Positions 26,967 through 35,596 of a DNA stretch of 64,000 bases are shown here, in pieces; within the stretch, counting starts at the first letter, position 1, and the number at the start of each line of letters is the position of its first letter. The notes under the pieces were generated by a model. That model saw nothing but the letters and a program-made list of their open reading frames with translations, ran no database searches and was not told the origin of the DNA. This DNA is from Sedimentitalea arenosa. Lineage in GTDB: Bacteria; Pseudomonadota; Alphaproteobacteria; Rhodobacterales; Rhodobacteraceae. The stretch lies in the NCBI RefSeq assembly GCF_016428585.1, contig NZ_JAELVR010000002.1, positions 186,001 through 250,000 on the forward strand. Reading direction: 5' to 3'. The translations under genes were made by a program, and so were the position numbers.

Positions 26967-29582
26967 ATGGAGTATTCTTTGGAATTGCGCCGGCGCGACA
27001 GCGGATCGAACGATGGCGCGCGCCTCCCGATATGTATGTCTGTTCTAAGTCTGGTGTGGCTTTCGCTCTTTGCACTTCCAGCATTGTCACAGGATCTGTC
27101 AGGCGTCTGGCGCGATGAAAACGCGTATGAGCGCGACAAGACAGAGCCGCAACTGTCTACAGTTGCCTTTGCGGATGGACGACCGCACGGTACCTTCGAC
27201 TCCGAGCCATATTTCGAGATCGCCCGGGCACAGGTTGACGGCGTTCACCAACTGTTTTTCCGCTCGGACATCGGGAGTGTGTTCGCCAGTGTCATGCCGG
27301 TTGAGGGCGAAGAGGGACAATTTGACATCATCGACCTGCGCGAGGCGTCGAAAGGAACGCACCTTGCACGCTTGCGCTATGGCACCGATATCTGCGCCAA
27401 CAAGCCCGCGTGCTTTCAGCTTGAGGTCGACAAGACGGTGGGCGATCTGTTTCCGGTCGATCCGGACAGCATCGTCCGCTACGTGCCGATGGAGGTCTAC
27501 GACGCCAAGACCGCTTTGCCGAGACCGCAGGGCTGGGACGACACTTTCCTGCCGATGAGCGCCAATTTCGACGAGTTGCTGAAATGCTATCGCCTCAAGG
27601 ATCTGGACCCGACCGACCTGCAGGCGACTTCGGGATGCGGGCTGCGCCTGTTTGTTGAGCCGGATATCGGCTCTTATGCGTTTGAGCAGAAAAACGGTCA
27701 CGCCATTCCGTTTGGATGGAAATTTCGCGCGCGCGATGATTTCGACGGCAACGAAAAGCTTAGAACGACAGAATCTATGCGCGATGTCGAACAGGCGACC
27801 AAACTGGATATCGGCGCAAAGGCCAGCGCAAATATCGCCGGGTTCACAGCATCGGTCGATGTTGACGTCGTGACGCAACGGGCATTTGAGCAAATGACCG
27901 GAAAAAAGTCGATCCGGCTCGAAGCGCATTACACCAGCATGAATTTCAGCCTGGTCATGAACAGACAATATGTCATCATGTCCGAGCGCTTCACCGATGA
28001 TGTCATCGACCTCTTCGAGGCGTATCGCGAGGATGAGACCAGCGAGATCTACCAAAAGCTCTTCCAGAAATTCTTTAACGATTGGGGGACGCATTACACA
28101 AATGCGATCACGTATGGTGCGCGCGGATACCGGCATTACTATCTGACCGAGGATCAGGTCCGCGCGGCACACTCGCAAAAGCTGAATGTCGCCGTCGGCG
28201 TCTGCGCGGGCTACAAGGGCGCCGTAGCCAAGATCAAGGCCTGTGCAAATGTCGCCAACGATCAACACATGGCTGACAAGATCAGTAAGAACAACATCCT
28301 GTCGACAACCGATTTCAAGTGCTTTGGCGGGGGCGGCTGCAACGAGGGTGTGCCGTCAGGCGTCGGCGAAAAGCCCATCTTGTCCGATCTCAGACCGCTA
28401 TCCGATCTTTTTGCGCCGCCGTTTTTCTCGGACCTGTTCCGCACCGACCCGGTCGCCTTCACCGCGCTGCGTGAGCGGGCCAGTCAAGAGGTCTTCAACC
28501 GGGCGTTCACGCGGCAAGACGGGGCAGATACCGAAGTTTTTCGCTTTGCCGAATTCGCCCAGACGCAGGCGGGTCAGGGCCCAACATTGCTGTGCGGCCC
28601 GGACAGCGTATTGAGCCCAGCCTCACCCCAATCCTTTGCGGCCGGGTCATGCTGCCAGACAGGGAAACCTGTCGTAGCAGCTTTGGCGCCTCAAGAGGGC
28701 GATCCGCCTCCGCAACAGACGACTTATGGCGCAATGATCTCGTCCATGCCTGAGGGCCAGATGAACCTGACCGATCCGGATGGCGCTCTGCTGACAAAGG
28801 CCGGCAACTTTATCACCGGGGTCCAGGTCGAATATGAAGGGTTGTCAGCCATCCAGCCCGACGCTGTCCCGATGCAGCGCGGCAACGGGATCGATGCGCT
28901 GACGATCGATTATTATTATCCTCAAGTGCCTGATTTGCAAAAGGCGTGTGTGGACCAGATGCAAGATGGCGCGGCGCCGCAAGGGGCACCGCCAAACGTG
29001 TCCTGCGTCATCTCCAACGGCCAGCAGGTGCTGGACTTCAAGCGCGCCTGCAGCACGCAATTCGGCAATGAAAGTGTACCAATCTACAAAGAACTCAAAG
29101 GCATGACGCTTTGCGCCAGAGAGGTGGAATTCACCAGCGATTCAGATGCATGGTGCAAGGCAACATATGGCCCAGGCGCGGCAGGCACGGTCAGCCGGGA
29201 GACGACTCTCGATGGATACATCTTCTATTCTCAAGCATGCGCAAAACCCGATGGCACCATCGTGCAGATCGACAGCGAGGCGATTTGCCGGGATCAATTC
29301 GGCTCGGACTTTGCCATCGTCCAAATCCGCGACGGCGGTATTCCGTATCAATGCCGAGGCGTCTGGGCGCCGACCAGGCTGGCCAAAGCGGCACCGGATG
29401 CAGAGATCCGCGCCTATCCAAGCCTGACCCCGTTTGAACCTGCCAACGAAGATCCTGCGGATGTCATAATCCCTTTGCAATGGGACGGTGAGTCCGCGAA
29501 GACCTGCAATGGGGTCAGCCTTGATATGGTCTTCGGACTGCGCGCAAGAAACGCCGCAGACCTGCTCGCAATTGGCCAGTAG
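26967..29582 (+). CDS. Secreted MACPF (perforin-like) domain protein
   Basis: 871-residue protein. A signal peptide is visible at residues 24-41 (MSVLSLVWLSLFALPALS); an ATG at codon 24 is an alternative start. Residues 373-387 (WGTHYTNAITYGARG) match the MACPF signature of an aromatic residue, GTH, an aromatic residue and a short run ending in glycine. The preceding segment (about 320-372, with a helical FEAYREDETSEIYQKLFQKFF) and the following Cys-rich part fit the family. The N-terminal 160 residues form another, unassigned beta-rich domain, and the C-terminal 330 residues contain many Cys and further unknown domains. MACPF proteins form membrane pores in immunity, toxins and some bacteria; pore formation here is untested. 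It lies 18 bases after the previous gene. Confidence 0.75.
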   Translation: MEYSLELRRRDSGSNDGARLPICMSVLSLVWLSLFALPALSQDLSGVWRDENAYERDKTEPQLSTVAFADGRPHGTFDSEPYFEIARAQVDGVHQLFFRSDIGSVFASVMPVEGEEGQFDIIDLREASKGTHLARLRYGTDICANKPACFQLEVDKTVGDLFPVDPDSIVRYVPMEVYDAKTALPRPQGWDDTFLPMSANFDELLKCYRLKDLDPTDLQATSGCGLRLFVEPDIGSYAFEQKNGHAIPFGWKFRARDDFDGNEKLRTTESMRDVEQATKLDIGAKASANIAGFTASVDVDVVTQRAFEQMTGKKSIRLEAHYTSMNFSLVMNRQYVIMSERFTDDVIDLFEAYREDETSEIYQKLFQKFFNDWGTHYTNAITYGARGYRHYYLTEDQVRAAHSQKLNVAVGVCAGYKGAVAKIKACANVANDQHMADKISKNNILSTTDFKCFGGGGCNEGVPSGVGEKPILSDLRPLSDLFAPPFFSDLFRTDPVAFTALRERASQEVFNRAFTRQDGADTEVFRFAEFAQTQAGQGPTLLCGPDSVLSPASPQSFAAGSCCQTGKPVVAALAPQEGDPPPQQTTYGAMISSMPEGQMNLTDPDGALLTKAGNFITGVQVEYEGLSAIQPDAVPMQRGNGIDALTIDYYYPQVPDLQKACVDQMQDGAAPQGAPPNVSCVISNGQQVLDFKRACSTQFGNESVPIYKELKGMTLCAREVEFTSDSDAWCKATYGPGAAGTVSRETTLDGYIFYSQACAKPDGTIVQIDSEAICRDQFGSDFAIVQIRDGGIPYQCRGVWAPTRLAKAAPDAEIRAYPSLTPFEPANEDPADVIIPLQWDGESAKTCNGVSLDMVFGLRARNAADLLAIGQ

Positions 29583-29795
29583 TCTTTGAACGCCGGTCCC
29601 GGAGCCGCTGTTTCGCTACCGTGACAGGGGCGGAACCTTCGCCTGTCGTCGTACCAGCGCCCATTGTTCAAGCCGCCGAATGATGGCACACAAAAACTGA
29701 ACAAGCTCGACTTACGAATGGCCCTGAAAAAAGGGGCTACGTCAAACACTAAGCGGGACGGCTTGTTTATGAAAAGTAGGAGGATGCGGTCTTGA
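29583..29795. other. Right end of the island, new promoter region of dusA
   Basis: About 210 bases between the MACPF stop and the dusA start. No gene is visible. It must supply the promoter and ribosome site of the displaced dusA; AGGAGG at 29777-29782 is present but is 13 bases from the chosen ATG. Confidence 0.4.
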
Positions 29796-30809
29796 ATGGG
29801 TAAAACATCGTACTTTGTCGTACCTTGGCGCATGTCTTGCGCGCCTATGATGGACTGGACCGATAGACACTGCCGGTATTTTCACCGGCTGCTGAGCCGT
29901 CATGCTCTGCTCTACACCGAAATGGTAACCGCGCCGGCCTTGGTGCGGGGTGGTGCGGTCCATTTGCTGGAGTTCAATCCTGAAGAGCATCCCGTGGCGT
30001 TGCAATTGGGCGGGTCGGACCCGTCGGAACTGGCGGCGGCGGCGCGGTTGGGGGCGGAACGGGGCTATGACGAGATCAATTTGAACGTGGGCTGCCCGTC
30101 CGACCGGGTCCAATCGGGCACTTTTGGCGCGGTGTTGATGCTGCAGCCTGACCTCGTGTCCGACTGCGTGGCGGCGATGCTTGACTCCGTTGACGTGGAC
30201 GTGACGGTCAAGTGCCGTATCGGCGTTGACGATCAGGACCCCGAGCGCAGCCTGCCGGAGTTCTTGGAAAGGATCCGCGCCGCGGGATGCCGGAGGGTGA
30301 TCATCCATGCGCGCAAGGCCTGGCTGCAAGGGCTCAGCCCGAAGGAAAACCGGGACATTCCTCCGCTCGACTACGAGTTGGTCGTGAGGATGAAAGAGGC
30401 GTTTCCCGACCTGCATCTGTCCATCAACGGCGGAATCACCTCGCTTGATCAGGCGCAAGGCTTTCTGGATGCGGGGCTGGATGGGGTGATGATCGGGCGC
30501 GCGGCTTACCAAGCACCGGCTGATATCCTCTGTGCGGCCGATCGGCTGATCCACGGAGAAGGCCCCGACACCGATCCGGTTCAGGCTGTCAGGGACATGC
30601 TGCCCTATATCGAGGCGCATCTCTCGGCTGGCGGCAAGCTGCACCAGGTGACGCGTCACATGCTCGGCCTGTTCGCCGGGCGGCCTGGTGCGCGCGCTTG
30701 GCGACGGATGCTCTCGGAGCGCGCCCATCGCCCCGATGCGGGACCGGAATTGCTGCTTGCGGCCCTCGATGTGATCGAACCTGCTGCTGCGGCGCAGGCC
30801 GCGGTCTGA
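29796..30809 (+). CDS. dusA: tRNA-dihydrouridine synthase DusA, with island-derived N-terminus
   Basis: 337-residue flavoenzyme that reduces uridines in the tRNA D-loop, FMN-dependent. The family motifs are present: APMMDWTDRHCRYFHRLLS, LQLGGSDPSELA, NLNVGCPSDRVQSG with the catalytic Cys in GCPS, and INGGI and MIGRAAY near the FMN phosphate. The first 13 residues (MGKTSYFVVPWRM) do not match the usual DusA start, which is instead stranded at 23827, so the island has replaced the 5' end while keeping the reading frame. It is probably still functional. Confidence 0.93.
   Translation: MGKTSYFVVPWRMSCAPMMDWTDRHCRYFHRLLSRHALLYTEMVTAPALVRGGAVHLLEFNPEEHPVALQLGGSDPSELAAAARLGAERGYDEINLNVGCPSDRVQSGTFGAVLMLQPDLVSDCVAAMLDSVDVDVTVKCRIGVDDQDPERSLPEFLERIRAAGCRRVIIHARKAWLQGLSPKENRDIPPLDYELVVRMKEAFPDLHLSINGGITSLDQAQGFLDAGLDGVMIGRAAYQAPADILCAADRLIHGEGPDTDPVQAVRDMLPYIEAHLSAGGKLHQVTRHMLGLFAGRPGARAWRRMLSERAHRPDAGPELLLAALDVIEPAAAAQAAV
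29847..29860 (+). repeat. attR-like direct repeat inside dusA
   Basis: ATGATGGACTGGAC encodes the MMDW(T) motif of dusA and is the right-hand counterpart of the sequence at 23875-23887. Confidence 0.65.
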
Positions 30810-30813
30810 CGCG

Positions 30814-31615
30814 ATGCCGTCGTGGGGCGATCCGGCGCTGTTTCGCGACCGTGGCTTTCTGGTGTTTGACAGTGATCCGGCGGTGCTTTCATGGGTACCC
30901 CATGCGTTGCCCTGCGCGCGCGGCGGTTGCCGATCCTACTCACGCGCATTGGCTTGTCTGCGAGGGGACTTGGTTCGTCGGTGTCGATGCCTTGGCGAAC
31001 GATACAACGGGCCGGATCGCGGGATCAGGGCCACTATCCGGCAAAGCGGTCGACTTCATCGCGCGGGAGATCGGTCCGGTTCCTCCGCTCCACCCGGCGC
31101 AAGTGTCTGTCACCTACAAGGGCTATCCAAGGCCACGTGAGGGCGAAAGCGAGGCGGCCTTCCGATATCGCGTCAAACGCGATGCGGCGCATGTCGATGG
31201 TGTGCGGGCGTCTGGTGCCGCAAGGGGGCGTCATGTCGAGGAACCGCATGCCTTCATCCTCGGCCTGCCGCTCACCCTTGCATCTGCCGACGCCGCGCCT
31301 CTGGTTGTATGGGAGGGCAGTCATCGCATCATGCGTGCGGCGTTCATGCGCGCCTTCGCCGGGCATGACCCGAAGGGTTGGTCACAGGTCGACGTGACGG
31401 ACATCTACGCTTCCGCCCGCAAACGGGTCTTTGACACCTGCCGCCGGGTGACACTGGCGGCACAACCCGGGCAGGCGATCCTGTTGCACCGTCTGTGCTT
31501 ACACGGGGTCGCGCCGTGGGCGGCGGGGGCGGATGCCGGTCGCGACGGTCGGATGATCGCCTATTTCAGACCGGAACTGCCGGGCGGGATCACCGATTGG
31601 ATCGCGGCGAACTGA
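30814..31615 (+). pseudogene. Phytanoyl-CoA dioxygenase-like protein, frameshifted
   Basis: The frame beginning MPSWGDPALFRDRGFLVFDSD at 30814 gives way near 30918 to the frame +1 that reads AVADPTHAHWLVCEGTWFVG to the stop at 31615. Dropping one base from the run TGCGCGCGCGGCGG joins them into one protein of about 266 residues. Visible Fe(II)/2-oxoglutarate features are the HxD in AAHVDG, the distal His in LLHRLCLHGVAPW and Arg in RMIAYFRPE. It follows dusA by four bases. Either a real mutation or a sequencing error in a GC run explains the break. Confidence 0.7.
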
Positions 31616-31849
31616 TCAACGCAGCAACCGCGCTGCTCGCCCGCCGCGCCGCTTGGCGAGACGCGGGGCCCGCTCGGGCAGGGAAGCGGTGATCTCGGCG
31701 CGTTCTTCCGGTGTCATCCGCGACCAGCGGCTGATCTCGTCGATGCTGCGCAGGCACCCGGTGCAGATACGTTCGACCGGGTGAACCACGCAGACATTGA
31801 TGCAGGGCGAGTCGATTTCGTCGCGTTTCCAGACATCCTTGCTGCTCAT
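31616..31849 (-). CDS. DUF1289 family protein
   Basis: 77-residue protein with the compact cysteine motif SPCINVCVVHPVERICTGCLRS (C-x3-C-x8-C-x2-C pattern) typical of DUF1289, then WSRMTPEERAEI. The four cysteines could bind metal. Its start overlaps the ruvX stop by four bases (ATGA), in the operon ccmI-ruvX-DUF1289. Molecular function is not known. Confidence 0.85.
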   Translation of the reverse strand: MSSKDVWKRDEIDSPCINVCVVHPVERICTGCLRSIDEISRWSRMTPEERAEITASLPERAPRLAKRRGGRAARLLR

Positions 31850-32328
31850 CGCGTGACCTCCGCCCTGATATGGCGCATCCGGTCCAGCGCCCCCTGCAGG
31901 ATATAGCTCGCCGCGACATGGTCGATCACCTCGGCGCGACGTTTCCGCGTCGTATCCGCCTCGAGCAGCGCCTTTTCGGCGGCCACCGTGCTGAGACGTT
32001 CGTCCCAGAACCCGATGGGCAAGTCGGTCAGACGTTCGAGGTTGCGCGCGAAGGCACGGGTCGACTGGCAACGCGGCCCTTCGCTGCCGTCCATGTTGCG
32101 CGGCAGACCCAGAAGGATGCCACCGGCTTCGCGGTCGGCGGCGATGGCCAACACTCGCTCGGCATCCAACGTGAACTTGCGCCGCCTGATGGTTTCCACC
32201 GGCGTCGCCGACGCACCCAGCCGGTCCGAAACCGCGACGCCGATGGTCTTGTCTCCGAGGTCCAGCCCGACCAGCGCGCTCATTCGAGGGCAGGCTGCGG
32301 CGAAGACGTCGAACGGATCGCAGATCAT
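31846..32328 (-). CDS. ruvX: Putative Holliday junction resolvase YqgF/RuvX
   Basis: 160-residue RNase H-fold protein. The first acidic residue is in GLDLGDKTIGVAVSD, followed by GLPRNMDGSEG, the second acid in WDERLSTVAAEKAL and the last in IDHVAASYILQGAL. Family members are linked to 16S rRNA 5'-end maturation and possibly Holliday junction cleavage. It overlaps ccmI by four bases; an internal ATG at 32283 is an alternative start. Confidence 0.9.
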   Translation of the reverse strand: MICDPFDVFAAACPRMSALVGLDLGDKTIGVAVSDRLGASATPVETIRRRKFTLDAERVLAIAADREAGGILLGLPRNMDGSEGPRCQSTRAFARNLERLTDLPIGFWDERLSTVAAEKALLEADTTRKRRAEVIDHVAASYILQGALDRMRHIRAEVTR

Positions 32329-33551
32329 TGCAAAAGGCCGGCGTCGCGCGCGGCGTCGTTGATCGCGGCCAACGCGTCGGCATTGCCGTCAAACACTTGC
32401 AATGCGTTTGCGTGGATCGCGCGGGCCTGCTCCGTTTCTCCCAAAACGCCGAGGGCTCCGATCAGGCGCGCCCAATCTGCCGGCGGTCCGCCCTGGGTCG
32501 CCAGCCTGTCTGACAGGCCCTGAACCATGCCGCGGATCATCTGCTGTCGATCCTCGGGGTTCATCTCCTCGGCGGCGGCGATGTCTGCCGCGCTGGGGCC
32601 GGGTGTGGCCTCGACCGGGGGCAGGGTGTATTCGACGCCCGCACGCCGGGCCATGTCCTCGATCTGAGCCCGTACGGGCACGATCCAGCGCGCGTCCGGC
32701 GGACTGTCGCGCAGCAACGCGTTCCAGATCCGGAAGGACAGGTCGGGACGGCCTGTCTGCGCCATCATCAGGCCCCAGTAGTAGCGCGCAGGCCCGTTGT
32801 TCGGATCGCGCGCCAGCGCCTGCCGCAGCACGGTCTCGGCCTCGGGCGAGACATAGCCGCCCGCGGCCAGGATCATCATGTCCGCCATATCCGCGTAATC
32901 GGCGGCAGTGGCATTGTCGCCTTTCAGGCGGATCACCTCGCGCTGCGCGGCATAGGCGGCCGTGAAATTGCCGCTGGCGGCCTCGTTGCGCGCCAGCAGC
33001 ATGTGTCCCTGTATGTCGTCGGGACGGTTGGCGACGGTTTCGCGCAGCCGCTCGACCAGGGCCAGATACTCCTCGCTTAACCCCTGAACCGGGGCCGAGG
33101 CAGGCAGGCTCTCTTCCGCCTCGGCCTGTCCCGGGCGTTCGGTCCGTGCCTGTTCGGCCAGTTCGATGCGATGCGCCAGACCCAGATCGCCATAACCCGG
33201 CGCACCGAGTTCACGGTAAAGCATCAGGCTGCCCCCGATCAGCGCCACGCCCAGCAGGACCGCTGCGACCAGCGTGCCGCGTCCGGAGGCGCCGCGGTCC
33301 GCGCGGGCGGCCTGCAGTTGCGCGTCGGCCTGCAGGATTCGGCGCGACACCTCTGCGCGGATGCGTTCGGCATCCGCTTCGGCGATCACGCCGCGCTCGA
33401 GATCCGCTTCGAGGTCCTTCAACTGGGTGCGATAGACCCGCAGGTCATAGGCCGCTGCCGGTTCCGCCGCGGGGCGGCTGCGCAGCAGGACCAGGGCCAA
33501 GGTTGCCGCGATCACGAGCGCGATCGCCGATGTGGTGATCCAGAATATCAT
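32325..33551 (-). CDS. ccmI: Cytochrome c maturation protein CcmI
   Basis: 408-residue membrane-anchored protein that holds apocytochrome c for haem ligation. MIFWITTSAIALVIAATLALVLL is the first membrane segment, then YDLRVYRTQLKDLEADLERG (the usual CcmI cytoplasmic loop, residues 36-55), a second segment near 95-113 and periplasmic TPR repeats (about 180-280). ATG 33551 is chosen because the membrane segment begins there; the open frame extends 30 codons further upstream. Confidence 0.92.
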   Translation of the reverse strand: MIFWITTSAIALVIAATLALVLLRSRPAAEPAAAYDLRVYRTQLKDLEADLERGVIAEADAERIRAEVSRRILQADAQLQAARADRGASGRGTLVAAVLLGVALIGGSLMLYRELGAPGYGDLGLAHRIELAEQARTERPGQAEAEESLPASAPVQGLSEEYLALVERLRETVANRPDDIQGHMLLARNEAASGNFTAAYAAQREVIRLKGDNATAADYADMADMMILAAGGYVSPEAETVLRQALARDPNNGPARYYWGLMMAQTGRPDLSFRIWNALLRDSPPDARWIVPVRAQIEDMARRAGVEYTLPPVEATPGPSAADIAAAEEMNPEDRQQMIRGMVQGLSDRLATQGGPPADWARLIGALGVLGETEQARAIHANALQVFDGNADALAAINDAARDAGLLQ

Positions 33552-33783
33552 GCGGTCTCCTGCCTTTGACCTGTCATGTAGCGGTCCGGCGGTCCGGAAA
33601 AAAGGGACAAAGCGGCGCAACCACGCGCCTTTGGGTCGCATTTCCGTCTGATGCCGGACCCATGTCGCAAACCGGGTGCAAAGTGCCGCGCCGGGTTGTC
33701 CTCTTAATGCTGCTGTTGCCCAGAAGCTGGCGGTATGGTGTCATCGCGTCGAATCCACTGCCGCTGACCGCCCGGAGCCCATG
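33552..33783. other. Divergent intergenic region ccmI/soxB
   Basis: About 230 bases between oppositely oriented operons, expected to carry both promoters. No clear operator or terminator stands out to the eye. Confidence 0.45.
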
Positions 33784-35028
33784 ATGAAACGATATTCCGC
33801 CTTCGCCATCGCCCGAGAGGCCCTCCGCAATCACACCGGCTGGACCCGGGCATGGCGCGCGGCGGATCCCAAGCGCTCCTATGACGTGATCATCGTGGGT
33901 GCAGGTGGGCACGGTCTGGCCACCGCCTACTATCTCGGCAAGAATTTCGGTATCACCAACGTGGCTGTACTGGAAAAGGGCTGGCTGGGCGGCGGCAATA
34001 CCGGGCGCAACACGACGATCATTCGCAGCAACTATCTTCAGGACCCTTCGGCCGCGATCTACGAGAAATCGCGCGCGCTCTACGAAACACTCAGCCAGGA
34101 TCTGAACTACAACCTGATGTTCAGCCCGCGCGGTGTCATCATGCTGGCCCAGACCCAGCACGAGGTGCGCGGCTATCAGCGCACGGCCCACGCCAACGCC
34201 TTGCAGGGTGTGACGACCGAATTCATCAGCCCCGCCAAGGTCAAGGAGCTGGTGCCGATCATCAACCTGTCCGGGCCGCGTTACCCGGTGCTGGGCGGGC
34301 TCTGGCAGGAACGCGGCGGCACCGCGCGCCACGACGCGGTGGCCTGGGGCTATGCGCGGGCCTGTTCGGATATGGGCATGGACATCATCCAGAAATGCGA
34401 GGTCACCGCGATCCGGCGCGAGGGTGGCAAGGTCGTCGGTGTCGACACCTCCAAGGGACCGATCGACTGCCGCAAACTGGGCATCGTCGTGGCCGGTCAT
34501 TCCGGCGTTCTGGCCGACATGGCGGGCTTCCGCCTGCCGATCGAATCCGTCGCGCTGCAGGCGCTGGTCTCCGAGCCGATCAAGCCCTGCATGGACGTGG
34601 TGGTGATGGCCAACACCGTCCATGGCTACATGAGCCAGTCCGACAAGGGCGAGATGGTGATCGGCGGTGGCGCGGATGGCTACAACAACTACACCCAGCG
34701 CGGCAGCTTCCATCACATCGAGGAAACCGTGCGCGCCCTGATCGAAACCTTCCCGATGGTCAGCCGCCTCAAGATGCTGCGCCAGTGGGGCGGGATCGTC
34801 GACATGACCGGTGACCGCTCGCCGATCCTGTCCAAGACCCCGGTCGAGGGCATCTTCATCAACTGCGGCTGGGGCACTGGCGGCTTCAAGGCAATCCCCG
34901 GATCAGGCTGGGGCATGGCGGAACTGATGGCGAAGGGCCACTCGCCGCTGACCGATGCGTTCTCGCTCGACCGTTTCCGGCAAGGCCGCTTCATCGACGA
35001 AAGCGTCGCGGCAGGGGTGGCCCATTGA
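33784..35028 (+). CDS. soxB: Sarcosine oxidase subunit beta
   Basis: 414-residue FAD-dependent subunit of heterotetrameric sarcosine oxidase, where sarcosine is demethylated to glycine. The FAD motif is VIIVGAGGHGLATAYYLG (residues 36-53). His183 in TARHDAVAWG is in the position of the histidine that covalently binds FMN at the beta-alpha interface. The GWGTGGFKAIPGSG C-terminal block is typical. ATG 33784 is six bases from GGAG; an ATG one codon earlier is possible. Confidence 0.94.
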   Translation: MKRYSAFAIAREALRNHTGWTRAWRAADPKRSYDVIIVGAGGHGLATAYYLGKNFGITNVAVLEKGWLGGGNTGRNTTIIRSNYLQDPSAAIYEKSRALYETLSQDLNYNLMFSPRGVIMLAQTQHEVRGYQRTAHANALQGVTTEFISPAKVKELVPIINLSGPRYPVLGGLWQERGGTARHDAVAWGYARACSDMGMDIIQKCEVTAIRREGGKVVGVDTSKGPIDCRKLGIVVAGHSGVLADMAGFRLPIESVALQALVSEPIKPCMDVVVMANTVHGYMSQSDKGEMVIGGGADGYNNYTQRGSFHHIEETVRALIETFPMVSRLKMLRQWGGIVDMTGDRSPILSKTPVEGIFINCGWGTGGFKAIPGSGWGMAELMAKGHSPLTDAFSLDRFRQGRFIDESVAAGVAH

Positions 35029-35242
35029 TGCGTCAGGAAGTCAGTCCTGAAGTCCAAACGGGTGCCGCGCGCCCGTCGGGTTCCCGGCCCGATGCTCACG
35101 TTTTCGGGAGGTCGGCACGGCTTGGCCTATTCGCAGCGCAGAAAAACGCGGCTTTTGGCGCGAAATCGGGGCGCAGAGGCCCCCGGTCTGTGCGGGCATG
35201 GGCGCTGTCCTTATCTTTGAGATACAAAGAGGAGGAACTGCC
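35029..35242. other. Intergenic region soxB to small membrane protein
   Basis: 214 bases with no supported gene. The end contains GAGGAGG, the ribosome site of the next gene; a separate promoter here is possible. Confidence 0.4.
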
Positions 35243-35503
35243 ATGTCAGACTATATGCATCACGACCTTCAACGCCGGCGCGGCTACGAACTGCACGGCA
35301 ACATGGACCGCGGAACCGGTTGGGGCGGCATCATCGCTGCCGCCGTGGCTCTGGGTCTCATCCTCGCGCTGGTCTTTTTCGGCGGCGTCTTCGGCTCGAA
35401 TTCGGTTGAGATCGATCCGGGTGATGCCGCGGCTCCCGCAGCAGTCGCACCCGATGCCGGATCCGCAGGAGAGAGCACACCCGTCCCGGCGCCGGCGCGC
35501 TGA
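35243..35503 (+). CDS. Small single-pass membrane protein
   Basis: 86 residues from an ATG after a strong GAGGAGG. Residues 1-30 are polar (MSDYMHHDLQRRRGYELHGN), one transmembrane segment follows (about 32-55, GIIAAAVALGLILALVFFGGVFG), then a short Ala/Pro-rich tail. No family recognised. It sits within the sarcosine oxidase operon between soxB and soxD. Confidence 0.7.
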   Translation: MSDYMHHDLQRRRGYELHGNMDRGTGWGGIIAAAVALGLILALVFFGGVFGSNSVEIDPGDAAAPAAVAPDAGSAGESTPVPAPAR

Positions 35504-35596
35504 CCGACCCATCAACCGATTGCAGGGCGGGCGCCATGTGGCGCCCGCCCTTGACGTGCGCGCAACGCATGACCAGCCGGTTCGGGGGCTTTGCTG

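Larger units (their letters stand above)
23875..29860. mobile_element. Decayed genomic island integrated in dusA
   Basis: About 6.0 kb of visibly AT-richer DNA bounded by ATGATGGATGGAC (23875-23887) and ATGATGGACTGGAC (29847-29860), both at the MMD(WT) codons of dusA. The known family of dusA-specific tyrosine integrases inserts islands and prophages at the 5' end of this gene and supplies a new start, which is what is seen here. No integrase remains. Contents: ParB-like remnant, IS6-type remnant, lipase-like gene, unknown gene and MACPF gene. Confidence 0.78.
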
